NCBI RefSeq assembly: GCF_003003175.1
Contig: NZ_PVTY01000002.1
Span: 100,170 to 164,169, forward strand
Direction of reading: 5' to 3'
DNA length: 64,000 nucleotides
Source: Nesterenkonia sandarakina
Lineage (GTDB): Bacteria > Actinomycetota > Actinomycetes > Actinomycetales > Micrococcaceae
The notes beneath the pieces were generated by a model that was not told the origin of the DNA, ran no database searches, and was given only the letters and a program-made list of their open reading frames with translations. Shown here piece after piece: positions 10,674-18,874 of this stretch (position 1 is its first letter; every line of letters begins with the position of its first letter). The translations under genes were made by a program, and so were the position numbers.

Positions 10674-11552
10674 ATGAGCATCCGCGAAGACCCCTGGACT
10701 GCCTCCCTGAGGCTGCGCCTGGACCTGGCGTATGACGGCAGCGCCTTCCACGGCTGGGCCGCCCAGCCGGGCCTGCGCACCGTGGAAGGGGCCCTGCGTG
10801 AGGGCCTCGCCACGCTCCTGCGCCGCGAGGTGCCGCTGATCGTGGCCGGACGCACCGACGCCGGGGTCCACGCCCGTGGACAGGTCGTGCACCTGGACCT
10901 GACCGAGTCCGAATACGCCACGCTGGGTCGAGGCCGGGGGATCACCCCCGAGGTGGCGCTCGTCCGCCGGTTGGGCGGTGTGCTGCACCAAGAGCGCGGC
11001 GCCGTCGTCGTCTTCGCCGCCTCGATCGTGCCGCCGGACTTCGACGCCAGGTTCTCCGCGCTGAGCCGCACCTACCGCTACCGCATCGCTGACACACCGG
11101 CGCTGAAGGACCCGCTGCGCCATTCCGACACCGCCTGGCACCGGGTTCCCCTCGATGCCGAGCTGATGCGCCTGGAGGCGGCCTCTGTGGCCGGGCTGCA
11201 GGACTTCGGCAGTTTCTGCCGGCCCCGGGAGCGCAGCAGCACCATCCGTGAGCTCCACGACTTCAGCATCCGCCGCGACCACGAGGGCGTGATCGTCGCG
11301 GCGCTCACCGCCGACGCGTTCTGCCACCACATGGTGCGTGCACTCATCGGCGCCTGCCTGGACGTGGGGGAGGGACGCCGCGCCCCTGGCTGGCTCCTGC
11401 GCCGCCTGGACGAGCCGGCCTGGGACCAGCGGGTCCGCCTGGCCCCGCCCGGGGGACTGGTCCTGGAGTCCGTGCAGTACCCGGCGCCGGAGCAGCTGGG
11501 CGCTCGGGCGCAACAGACCCGGGCGCTCCGGCAGCCCGCTGAGCAGGGGTGA
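10674..11552 (+). CDS. truA: tRNA pseudouridine(38-40) synthase TruA
   Basis: Converts U38-U40 in the anticodon arm of tRNAs to pseudouridine. The 292-residue product shows LRLDLAYDGSAFHGWAAQPG, the catalytic aspartate in AGRTDAGVHARGQV (about residue 62), FDARFSALSRTYRYRI and the C-terminal FCHHMVRALIGACLDVGEGR. Length is slightly above the E. coli protein (270), with a 20-residue Gln/Arg-rich end. It follows the rplQ terminator by 25 nt, a common neighbour of the alpha operon. Confidence 0.95.
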   Translation: MSIREDPWTASLRLRLDLAYDGSAFHGWAAQPGLRTVEGALREGLATLLRREVPLIVAGRTDAGVHARGQVVHLDLTESEYATLGRGRGITPEVALVRRLGGVLHQERGAVVVFAASIVPPDFDARFSALSRTYRYRIADTPALKDPLRHSDTAWHRVPLDAELMRLEAASVAGLQDFGSFCRPRERSSTIRELHDFSIRRDHEGVIVAALTADAFCHHMVRALIGACLDVGEGRRAPGWLLRRLDEPAWDQRVRLAPPGGLVLESVQYPAPEQLGARAQQTRALRQPAEQG

Positions 11553-11781
11553 CAGCGATTCCCTGCTGTGATCTCACCCACAGCACGCGGTTCGGTCGCA
11601 CCGGGCGCTCGGCGCGCGATGCCCCGTCAGCACTGGCCGGGAGACCGGCGTCACCCCCACGCGGGCTGTGTCCTCCGGGGTCGCGGGGGTGGCGTGGTTC
11701 ACGTCCAAGGACCATACTCGTTCGGGCTTGCCTTCACTGACGAAGGCCCTCATCCCTGACCTGTTAAGGAACCAACCACTG

Positions 11782-13245
11782 ATGAGCACCACTTCTCGCT
11801 CGCAGGAATCCGGCATCGGCGGCGTCGCGTGGGTCGTCCTGGTCGCCGCGTTCGGCGGCTTCCTCTTCGGCTTCGACACCGCCGTGATCAACGGGGCGGT
11901 CGGCCCCATCCAGGCCCAGTTCGGCCTCTCCGACCTCGCCATCGGCTTCACCGTCTCCTCGGCCCTGCTCGGCTGCATGGTCGGCGCCTGGGCCGGCGGC
12001 AGCCTCTCTGACCGCATCGGTCGCCAGCGCGCCATGATGGTCGCCGCCGCGCTGTTCTTCATCTCGGCCATCGGCTCCGGGCTGGCCTTCGGCGCCGTGG
12101 ACCTGGTGCTCTGGCGGGTGCTCGGCGGCATCGGCGTCGGCATGGCCTCGGTGATCGCGCCGGCCTACATCGCCGAGGTCGCGCCCACCCATCTGCGTGG
12201 ACGCCTCGGCTCCACCTGGCAGCTCGCCATCGTGATCGGCATCTTCATGGCCGCCTCCTCCAACGCCTTCGTCGCCAACGTCGCCAACGGCGCGGCGGAG
12301 GAGCTGTGGTTCGGCCTCGAGGCATGGCGCTGGATGTTCCTGCTCGAAGCCGGACCGGCCCTGCTCTATGGCCTGCTGGCCTCCTCGATCCCTGAGTCTC
12401 CGCGCTACCTGGTCTCCCGCGGCCGGGAGAAGCAGGCCGCGAAGGTGCTCGAGGAGATCGTGGGCATCAAGGGTGAGTCTGCCATCGCGCAGAAGATCAA
12501 AGAGGTCCGCGAGACCATCAACATGGAGGCCCGGCAGAAGTTCCGCGACCTGATCGTCAGCGGGAGGCTCACCCCGATCGTCTGGGTGGGCCTGGGCCTG
12601 GCCGTGTTCCAGCAGTTCGTGGGCATCAACGTGATCTTCTACTACTCCAACACGCTGTGGCAGGCCGTGGGCATCGCCGAGGACCAGGCCTTCCTGGTCC
12701 AGATCATCACCACCAGCGTCAACATCGTCGCCACCGTCATCGGCATCATCATCGTGGACAAGGTGGGACGCCGGATCCCGCTGGCGGTCGGCTCCGCCGG
12801 CATGGCACTGGGCCTGGGCATGATGGCCGTGGCCTTCAGCCAGGCGATCGTGACCATGGGCGCCGACGGCGAGGAGCTCGTCTCCCTGCCCGGCGCCTGG
12901 GGCATGATTGCGCTGGTCTCCGCGAACGTGTTCGTGCTCTTCTTCGGTGCGACCTGGGGGCCGTTCATGTGGGTCCTGCTGGGGGAGATGTTCCCCAACC
13001 GGATCCGCGCCGTCGCCCTGGGCGTCACCGCCTCGGCGAACTGGGCCGCGAACTTCGTGATCTCGATGCTCTTCCCCGAGATGGCGGCGTTCTCCCTGGT
13101 CTTCGCCTACGGCTTCTACGCCGCCTCAGCGCTGCTGTCGATGTTTTTCGTGCTCAAGTGGGTCCCAGAGACCAATGGGCGCGAGCTGGAGGACATGTCC
13201 GACGGCGCCTATGAGAAGGCTCCACGAGCCGCCAGGAGCAGCTGA
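11782..13245 (+). CDS. MFS sugar/H+ symporter (sugar porter family)
   Basis: Twelve-helix permease of the sugar porter family (XylE/GalP/GLUT relatives) that imports a hexose or pentose with protons. The 487-residue protein carries the family motifs: FGGFLFGFDTAVINGA in helix 1, GGSLSDRIGRQRAMM in loop 2-3, RGRLGSTWQLAIVIG, PESPRYLVSRGREKQA before the central loop, QQFVGINVIFYYSN in helix 7, and VPETNGRELEDM at the end. The start ATG 11782 has AAGGA upstream; a longer frame from 11668 adds residues not expected in the family. The substrate cannot be told from the sequence. It stands alone between truA and the rplM operon. Confidence 0.9.
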   Translation: MSTTSRSQESGIGGVAWVVLVAAFGGFLFGFDTAVINGAVGPIQAQFGLSDLAIGFTVSSALLGCMVGAWAGGSLSDRIGRQRAMMVAAALFFISAIGSGLAFGAVDLVLWRVLGGIGVGMASVIAPAYIAEVAPTHLRGRLGSTWQLAIVIGIFMAASSNAFVANVANGAAEELWFGLEAWRWMFLLEAGPALLYGLLASSIPESPRYLVSRGREKQAAKVLEEIVGIKGESAIAQKIKEVRETINMEARQKFRDLIVSGRLTPIVWVGLGLAVFQQFVGINVIFYYSNTLWQAVGIAEDQAFLVQIITTSVNIVATVIGIIIVDKVGRRIPLAVGSAGMALGLGMMAVAFSQAIVTMGADGEELVSLPGAWGMIALVSANVFVLFFGATWGPFMWVLLGEMFPNRIRAVALGVTASANWAANFVISMLFPEMAAFSLVFAYGFYAASALLSMFFVLKWVPETNGRELEDMSDGAYEKAPRAARSS

Positions 13246-13347
13246 ACCACCGCTGAGGCCCCCGTCCGAACCGGGCTGAGACCTTGGTGAGACAGCCGCG
13301 CCCCCGCCCTGAGAACGGGTCACTGCCAGGCACTCTGGGACGTGACT

Positions 13348-13377
13348 TTGCTCAAAGGCAGGGGCGCTCTGTATAGT
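13348..13377 (+). promoter_or_regulatory. Probable rplM-rpsI promoter
   Basis: TTGCTC (13348-13353), an 18-bp spacer, and TATAGT (13372-13377). This is one of the best-looking promoters in the window. Transcription from about 13384 would give a 5' leader of roughly 230 nt. Confidence 0.65.
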
Positions 13378-13384
13378 TGTTGGT

Positions 13385-13611
13385 TGTTGTGCGTGTCCAC
13401 CCCTGCGTGGGTCCGTGTCGAGGCGGCTCAGTTGCATGGTCGTCAGCCTCCGCGGACTGTAGGGGAACTCACGGGCCCGGTCTTTTCCCAGTCCTCACCT
13501 GGGAATCCGGATGTCGCACTCGCGAAGAAACAGTCACTGATCCTCAGTGGTTCTCACACACCAGAGAATCAGTGCACTGAACCGTAGAACATCGACCGAA
13601 GGCATACCAAC
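13385..13611 (+). promoter_or_regulatory. Long structured leader of rplM-rpsI
   Basis: No ORF is credible here. I see hairpins TTCCCAG/CTGGGAA (13485-13505, 7-nt loop), CACTGA/TCAGTG (13535-13549, 3-nt loop) and TTCTC/GAGAA (13551-13568). Leaders that bind L13 regulate rplM-rpsI in some other bacteria, so autoregulation is plausible here but not shown. The preceding stretch 13246-13347 contains nothing that I recognise. Confidence 0.45.
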
Positions 13612-14055
13612 GTGCGTACGTACACCCCGAAGCCTGGCGACGCCGACGCCCAGTGGCACGTCATCGACGCGACTGACGTCGTGCTGGGCCGTCTCGCCTC
13701 CCAGACTGCTGCGCTGCTGCGCGGCAAGCACAAGCCGACCTTCGTCCCACACCAGGACATGGGCGACTTCGTCATCATCATCAACGCCGAGAAGGTCGCC
13801 ATGACTGGCGACAAGGCCGAGAAGAAGCGCTACTGGCGCCACTCCGGTTTTCCCGGCGGCATCAAGTCGCTGACCTTCAACGAGATGGTCTCGCGCTACC
13901 CGACCCGCGCTGTCTACCAGGCGGTCAAGGGCATGTTGCCTCACAACAAGCTCGGAACGGCACAGCTGAAGAAGCTGCGCGTCTACGCAGGTGCTGAGCA
14001 CCCGCACGTCGCACAGCAGCCCAAGCCGTTCGACATCTCCCAGGTCACTCAGTAG
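13612..14055 (+). CDS. rplM: 50S ribosomal protein L13
   Basis: Early-assembly 23S rRNA-binding protein. The 147-residue product (GTG start) begins [20 protein letters not shown], has [19 protein letters not shown] and the conserved [26 protein letters not shown] segment. Normal length. Forms a two-gene operon with rpsI, 37 nt apart. Confidence 0.97.
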   Translation: MRTYTPKPGDADAQWHVIDATDVVLGRLASQTAALLRGKHKPTFVPHQDMGDFVIIINAEKVAMTGDKAEKKRYWRHSGFPGGIKSLTFNEMVSRYPTRAVYQAVKGMLPHNKLGTAQLKKLRVYAGAEHPHVAQQPKPFDISQVTQ

Positions 14056-14092
14056 TCCTGGCCACCCGACACTAGAATTTTCAAGGAGAATC

Positions 14093-14590
14093 GTGGCTCA
14101 GAACACTGAAGAGCTCACCGAAACCGAGGAGCTTTCAAGCTACACCTCGGAATCAACCCCCACCGAGGAGACCGCCGGCGAGTCCGAGCGTGCACCGTTG
14201 ACCGTCGGCGGAGCCGCCATCGGTCGCCGTAAGCGCGCACGTGCCCGCGTCCGGATCGCCCCGGGCACCGGCCAGTGGACCCTCAACGGCCGCAGCCTGG
14301 AGGAGTACTTCCCCAACAAGCTGCACCAGCAGGAAGTGAATGATCCGTTCACCCTGCTGGGTCTCAAGGGCGCCTATGACGTCATTGCCCGCATCGACGG
14401 CGGCGGCCCCTCGGGTCAGTCCGGCGCGCTGCGGCTCGGCATCTCCCGTGCACTCAACGAGATCGACCGCGACCACAACCGCGCGGCGCTGAAGAAGGCC
14501 GGATTCCTGACTCGCGACGCCCGTGCGGTGGAGCGCAAGAAGGCCGGTCTCAAGAAGGCCCGCAAGGCACCGCAGTACTCCAAGCGCTGA
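14093..14590 (+). CDS. rpsI: 30S ribosomal protein S9
   Basis: Its C-terminal tail reaches the P-site tRNA. The 165-residue protein starts at GTG 14093 (AAGGAGAAT upstream) with an acidic Glu/Thr-rich extension of about 40 residues, then [52 protein letters not shown] and the C-terminal [19 protein letters not shown] longer upstream frame exists, but the SD and actinobacterial S9 length support 14093. Confidence 0.96.
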   Translation: MAQNTEELTETEELSSYTSESTPTEETAGESERAPLTVGGAAIGRRKRARARVRIAPGTGQWTLNGRSLEEYFPNKLHQQEVNDPFTLLGLKGAYDVIARIDGGGPSGQSGALRLGISRALNEIDRDHNRAALKKAGFLTRDARAVERKKAGLKKARKAPQYSKR

Positions 14591-14646
14591 TCGGTCACGA
14601 CCCAGGACTGCGCCAGCCGCCGTCCTGGTCCTGACCCCCAGCTGCT

Positions 14647-14685
14647 CGAAGAACCCCGCCGGAGACTCTCCGGCGGGGTTCTTCG
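14647..14685 (+). terminator. Intrinsic terminator after rpsI
   Basis: Perfect 18-bp stem, CGAAGAACCCCGCCGGAG and its complement, with the 3-nt loop ACT. This is the strongest hairpin in the window, 56 nt after the rpsI stop. Confidence 0.9.
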
Positions 14686-14723
14686 CGTCTGTGGGGGCCT
14701 GGCCCATTAGACTGAGCGTCATC

Positions 14724-16076
14724 ATGGCACGACTTTTCGGCACTGACGGCGTGCGCGGTGTGGCCAACGAGCTGCTCACCGCTGAACTCGCCCTCACCCT
14801 CTCCCAGTCAGCAGCAACCATCCTCGGCCACCGGCAGGTGACCCCCGGCACCCGACCCACCGCAGTGGTGGCGCGGGATCCACGCATCTCCGGGGAGTTC
14901 ATCTCCGCCGCGGTCCAGGCGGGCATCGCCAGCAGCGGAGTCGACGTGTTCGACGCCGGCGTGCTGCCCACCCCGGCCGCGGCCTTCCTGGTCGCCGACA
15001 TCGAAGCGGACTTCGGCGTGATGATCTCCGCCTCGCACAACCCGGCCCCCGACAACGGGATCAAGTTCCTGGCCCGCGGCGGGCACAAGCTCGACGACGC
15101 CGCTGAGGACGCCATCGAGACCGAGATGGGCCTGGCCCCGCCGCGGCCCACCGGCGCCGACGTCGGACGGGTCAGCCGCTTCGCCGACGCGGAGGACCGC
15201 TACCTGGTGCACCTGCTGCGCTCGCTCGGCGGCATCAGCCTCAAAGGGCTCAAGATCGTGCTCGACTGCGCCCACGGCGCCGCCGCAGGGGTCTCCCCGC
15301 AGGCCTTCACCGACGCCGGAGCCGAAGTGATCGTCATCGGCGCGGAGCCTGACGGGCTGAACATCAACGAGGGCTATGGCTCGACCCACCTGGGCCCGCT
15401 GCAGGACGCGGTCCGCGAGCACCGGGCGGATCTCGGCATCGCCCACGACGGCGACGCCGACCGCTGCCTCGCCGTCGACCACACCGGCGAGATCATCGAC
15501 GGTGATCAGATCATGGGGATCCTGGCGATCGCGCAGAAGGAGGCCGGGACCCTGGTCGATGACACACTGGTCGTCACCGTGATGTCCAACCTCGGCCTGA
15601 AGCTCGGCATGGAGGCCGCAGGGGTCAAGCTCGTGGAGACCGCGGTGGGTGACCGGTACGTGCTCGCCGCGATGCGCGCCGCCGGGTACAACCTCGGCGG
15701 GGAGCAGTCGGGTCACCTGATCTTCGCGGACTACGCCACCACCGGCGACGGCCTGCTCACCGGGCTGCAGCTGGCCGCACGCGTCGCCGCGACGGGCAGG
15801 TCCGTCCAGACGCTCGCCGCAGAGGCCATGACCCGGCTCCCGCAGGTGCTGATCAACGTCAAGGGTGTGGATCGGACCCGGGTCAAGACGCACCAGCCGG
15901 TCCAGCAGGCCGTGGCCCAGGTGGAGGCCCGGCTCGGCGCCACCGGCCGGGTGCTGCTGCGCCCCTCCGGCACCGAGCCGGTGGTTCGCGTGATGGTGGA
16001 AGCACCGACCGCGGAGCTGGCCCGCACCGAGTCAGAGGCCCTGGCCGACGTCGTCAAGGCGGAACTCGCCCTCTGA
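14724..16076 (+). CDS. glmM: Phosphoglucosamine mutase
   Basis: Converts glucosamine-6-phosphate to glucosamine-1-phosphate for UDP-GlcNAc synthesis. The 450-residue protein begins [16 protein letters not shown], with the phospho-serine in [18 protein letters not shown] (Ser104), the metal-binding DGDADRCL at about 245, the sugar-binding [10 protein letters not shown], and the phosphate-binding [12 protein letters not shown] near the end. ATG 14724 is the normal start; TAGACT at 14708-14713 gives a very short 5' leader. glmS, the preceding enzyme of the pathway, is 3 kb away. Confidence 0.96.
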   Translation: MARLFGTDGVRGVANELLTAELALTLSQSAATILGHRQVTPGTRPTAVVARDPRISGEFISAAVQAGIASSGVDVFDAGVLPTPAAAFLVADIEADFGVMISASHNPAPDNGIKFLARGGHKLDDAAEDAIETEMGLAPPRPTGADVGRVSRFADAEDRYLVHLLRSLGGISLKGLKIVLDCAHGAAAGVSPQAFTDAGAEVIVIGAEPDGLNINEGYGSTHLGPLQDAVREHRADLGIAHDGDADRCLAVDHTGEIIDGDQIMGILAIAQKEAGTLVDDTLVVTVMSNLGLKLGMEAAGVKLVETAVGDRYVLAAMRAAGYNLGGEQSGHLIFADYATTGDGLLTGLQLAARVAATGRSVQTLAAEAMTRLPQVLINVKGVDRTRVKTHQPVQQAVAQVEARLGATGRVLLRPSGTEPVVRVMVEAPTAELARTESEALADVVKAELAL

Positions 16077-16082
16077 CCCACC

Positions 16083-16112
16083 CCCCGCCCCTCGGTTCGT
16101 CGAGGGGCGGGG
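16083..16112. terminator. Bidirectional terminator between glmM and mscL
   Basis: Stem CCCCGCCCCTCG with a 6-nt loop and its complement. It lies between two convergent genes, 7 nt from the glmM stop and directly at the mscL stop, so it probably serves both. Confidence 0.8.
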
Positions 16113-16113
16113 T

Positions 16114-16644
16114 CTAGTCCTTGCCCCAGACCATGTCCTTGGCCCTGCCCAGCACCGGGTGGCGCCGCGGCCCCGGGGTGCTCTGCTGATCCGCGTCCTC
16201 GGCCGCCTGCCGCTGGGCTTCGGCCAGAGAGGCCAGGAATGCCGGGTTGGTGACCTCGGTCTGTGCCTTGAGCTGGTCGCGGATCTCCCGGAGCAGCGAG
16301 ATGTTCTCATCCTCTGCGACCGCGGGCGCGGCCTTCGAACGGCGCTCCCGGGCCTCGATCATGCGGGTCATCGGCGCGATGATCACGAAGTAGACGGCGC
16401 CGGCGATCAGCAGGAAGTTCACCAGTGCGGTCAGCAGCACGCCGAAGCGGATCGGGGTGTCGTTGAGCACCACCACTGCGAAGTCGTCGAAGTCGGGGGT
16501 GCCGACCAGCGCGGAGATCAGCGGCATCAGCACGCCCTCCACCAGCGCGGTGACCACTGCGGTGAATGCGGTGCCGATGACCACCGCGGTGGCCAGGTCC
16601 ACGACGTTTCCGCGCGTGATGAAGTGTCTGAATCCCTTGAGCAT
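16114..16644 (-). CDS. mscL: Large-conductance mechanosensitive channel MscL
   Basis: Emergency valve that opens on membrane tension during hypo-osmotic shock. The 176-residue product starts MLKGFRHFITRGNVVDLATA (S1 helix and TM1), goes on VVIGTAFTAVVTALVEGVLM, has a periplasmic loop, TM2 (FLLIAGAVYFVIIAPM) and a cytoplasmic bundle region ENISLLREIRDQLKAQ. It is longer than E. coli MscL (136) because of a C-terminal tail of about 50 residues. TAGACT lies exactly 6 nt before the ATG, so the mRNA is probably leaderless. Confidence 0.95.
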   Translation of the reverse strand: MLKGFRHFITRGNVVDLATAVVIGTAFTAVVTALVEGVLMPLISALVGTPDFDDFAVVVLNDTPIRFGVLLTALVNFLLIAGAVYFVIIAPMTRMIEARERRSKAAPAVAEDENISLLREIRDQLKAQTEVTNPAFLASLAEAQRQAAEDADQQSTPGPRRHPVLGRAKDMVWGKD

Positions 16645-16656
16645 GGAAGAAGTCTA
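16645..16656 (-). promoter_or_regulatory. -10 element of a leaderless mscL promoter
   Basis: On the minus strand, TAGACT (16656-16651) is followed by 6 nt and the ATG at 16644. Transcription would start at the start codon. Confidence 0.5.
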
Positions 16657-16730
16657 GGACACCGAGGATCTGCTCCCGGCGCTGGTCAGCGCGAGGCTTC
16701 CCGGGGTGCATCGACGGCCCGCCGCGCGCC

Positions 16731-17654
16731 TCAGGGCAGGGGTGGCGCGGCGTCGTCGTACTCCGCCGCCGCTGGCTGGTCCCAGTACTCCTCCAGGGTG
16801 AGGCCCTGCGCGGCGACCTCCCGGGCGGTGTCCTGACCGACATAGCGCAGATGCCAGGGCTCGAAGTCGTAGCCGGTGATCTCCTGGGCGCCCTCCAGGT
16901 ACCGGATCACGAACCCATGGTCCGCGGCGTTCTCGGCGACCCACTGACCCTCCGGGGTGTCGGCGAAGCAGTCTCCCTGGATGCAGTCGGGGTTCTCGAT
17001 GCTGATCACATCGGCGGCCAGCCCGGTCTGGTGCTCCGAATAGCCTGGGCGGGCGACGAGCTCGTCGGTGGCTTCGGTGCCCACCGCGGCGTGACGGTTC
17101 GCATAGATCCCGACCTGCGCGTCATAGGACCGGTAGCCGCTGGTCATCGCGAGGACCTGCCCGTCCGCGCCCGCCGCATCGATGAGCTGCGCGAGCGCCT
17201 CCGCCGCGGGTTCACGCAGCAGCAGCTGGTTCTCGGCGGTCGTGCGCACCTGTGGGGCCACCAGGTCCTCGGGGGCGTAGTCCTCCGGCTCCAACGGGTT
17301 CTGCGGGTTCACCAGCACGTGGATCGAGTCCGGGTCCCATGAGGGATCACTGGCCCGCTCCGGGGCGGGCTCCTGAGCCGGTCCGGAGCTGGGTTCGGAA
17401 CTGGGCTCGGAGTTCGGCGACGCGTCCTGGCCGCCCGGGAGCTGGTCCCCACGCACCTCGGAGAGCGTCTGATCCCAGCCCAGCGCCGTGCGGACTCCGT
17501 CCCAGGCGCGGGGCAGCAGGTAGCCGATGAGCGCCAGGACGAGGATGAGCAGCAGGACCACCACGGCCCGGCGTCTGCGGTAGATCCGAGCGCGCCGAGC
17601 CTGCTGCTCCTGCCACTGCCGGCGTCCCTCCGCGCTCAGCCGAGCCTTCGCCAT
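16731..17654 (-). CDS. VanY-family D-alanyl-D-alanine carboxypeptidase, membrane-anchored
   Basis: Zinc peptidase that trims the terminal D-Ala from peptidoglycan stem peptides. The 307-residue protein has a basic cytosolic start, one membrane helix (about residues 30-48, AVVVLLLILVLALIGYLL), a Pro/Ser/Glu-rich linker, and the catalytic domain from about 115. Catalytic features: SGYRSYDAQ, zinc ligands His and Asp in SEHQTGLAADV, and the third His in EPWHLRYVG. All ligands are present. It is a predicted type II membrane protein with the enzyme outside. Another wall gene, glmM, lies nearby. Confidence 0.88.
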   Translation of the reverse strand: MAKARLSAEGRRQWQEQQARRARIYRRRRAVVVLLLILVLALIGYLLPRAWDGVRTALGWDQTLSEVRGDQLPGGQDASPNSEPSSEPSSGPAQEPAPERASDPSWDPDSIHVLVNPQNPLEPEDYAPEDLVAPQVRTTAENQLLLREPAAEALAQLIDAAGADGQVLAMTSGYRSYDAQVGIYANRHAAVGTEATDELVARPGYSEHQTGLAADVISIENPDCIQGDCFADTPEGQWVAENAADHGFVIRYLEGAQEITGYDFEPWHLRYVGQDTAREVAAQGLTLEEYWDQPAAAEYDDAAPPLP

Positions 17655-17671
17655 CAGGAATCCCCTGACCG

Positions 17672-17716
17672 GGGGTTCGGGATGCAGGGGTTCGGGATCC
17701 GGGGGTTCCGGGCACA
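17672..17716. repeat. Short imperfect tandem repeats
   Basis: Three copies of a 15-17-nt unit with core GGGGTTCGGGAT (last copy GGGGTTCCGGG) lie just upstream of the carboxypeptidase start. The function is unknown; they may simply come from replication slippage in GC-rich spacer DNA. Confidence 0.5.
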
Positions 17717-17798
17717 GGTGGCCGGGAGGGGGCCAGCCGGGAGAGCGGTGAGAGCTGCGATCGTGCAGGCGAGGCGGGGCAGAACCATGTTCGAGGGA

Positions 17799-18851
17799 TC
17801 AGACCTTGCGCAGCAGGACGCGGGAGACCGAGTGGTCCTCACCTTTGGCCATCACCAGACGGGCCCGGGAGCGGGTCGGGGCGATGTTCGCGCGCAGGTT
17901 CGGGCCGTTGATCCGATTCCAGATGTCGGTGGCACGGGCCTGGGCCTGGTCGTCGTCGAGGAAGGAGTACTGGTGGAAGTAACTCTGCGGATCCGCGAAG
18001 GCGCCGTCGCGCCAGCGCATGAACCGGTCCACGTACCACTGCTCGATGTGCTTGGGCTTGGCGTCGACGTAGATCGAGAAGTCGAAGAAGTCGCTCAGCG
18101 CGAGACCGGTGGTCCCGTCCTCCCGCACCCGCGCCGGCTGCAGGACGTTGAGCCCCTCCACGATGAGCACATCGGGCTGGCGGATCACCACTTCACGATC
18201 CGGGACGATGTCATAGACCAGGTGGGAGTACCAGGGCGCCCGGACCTCGGGCTTGCCCGACTTCACCTCCGAGACCATCCGCAGCAGCGCTCTGCGGTCG
18301 TAGGCCTCAGGGAAGCCCTTGCGGTCCATCAGGCCGCGCCGCTGCAGCTCGGCGTTGGGATAGAGGAAGCCGTCGGTGGTGACCAGCTCCACCCGCGGCG
18401 TCGAGGGCCAGCGGCGCAGCATCTCCTGGAGCACGCGGGCGGTGGTGGACTTGCCCACGGCCACTGAGCCCGCCACGCCGATGACGAAGGGGGTGCGCAG
18501 AGTCTGCTCGCCGAGGAACTCATTGGCCGCCGAGCGCAGCTGGGCGGCGGACTCCACATAGATCGAGAGCAGTCGGCTCAGCGGAAGGTAGATCTGTTCG
18601 ACCTCGTTGAGCGAGAGATGCTCGCCGATGCCGCGCAGGCGGTCGACGTCGTCCTGGTTCAGCGGCTGCTCGATGGTGTCGGCCAGCCGGGCCCAGGCCT
18701 GACGGTCCAGCTCCGCGAACGGGGAGTGGGAGGTGTGCGGCTGATCCGGCTTGAACGGGGATCCTGCCCAGGGCGCGGTGCCCGCCACCAGGGCAGGGAG
18801 CGGACCCGTGGAGGCGCGCGGACGAGGATCTTCGGATGGGCGTTCAGACAC
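17799..18851 (-). CDS. coaA: Type I pantothenate kinase
   Basis: Phosphorylates pantothenate, the first committed step of coenzyme A synthesis. The 350-residue product has the Walker A segment GVAGSVAVGKSTTA (about 125-138), the conserved VTTDGFLYPN and KGFPEAYD motifs, and LIVEGLNVLQP. The N terminus has an extra Pro-rich lead of about 40 residues. Starts at GTG 18851; on the minus strand TATCGT lies exactly 6 nt upstream, so it is probably leaderless. It is transcribed away from glmS. Confidence 0.95.
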   Translation of the reverse strand: MSERPSEDPRPRASTGPLPALVAGTAPWAGSPFKPDQPHTSHSPFAELDRQAWARLADTIEQPLNQDDVDRLRGIGEHLSLNEVEQIYLPLSRLLSIYVESAAQLRSAANEFLGEQTLRTPFVIGVAGSVAVGKSTTARVLQEMLRRWPSTPRVELVTTDGFLYPNAELQRRGLMDRKGFPEAYDRRALLRMVSEVKSGKPEVRAPWYSHLVYDIVPDREVVIRQPDVLIVEGLNVLQPARVREDGTTGLALSDFFDFSIYVDAKPKHIEQWYVDRFMRWRDGAFADPQSYFHQYSFLDDDQAQARATDIWNRINGPNLRANIAPTRSRARLVMAKGEDHSVSRVLLRKV

Positions 18852-18874
18852 GTTGACACGATACGCTATCCCTC
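18852..18874. promoter_or_regulatory. Divergent overlapping promoters of coaA and glmS
   Basis: The spacer is only 23 bp. On the minus strand TATCGT (18863-18858) lies 6 nt from the coaA GTG. On the plus strand TACGCT (18862-18867) lies 7 nt from the glmS ATG. The two -10 hexamers share 2 bp, so the two polymerases could not bind at once. Confidence 0.5.

Noticed and set aside
14808-15893. Long minus-strand ORF opposite glmM (361 residues)
   Set aside because: Antisense shadow of the GlmM gene, no recognisable motif.
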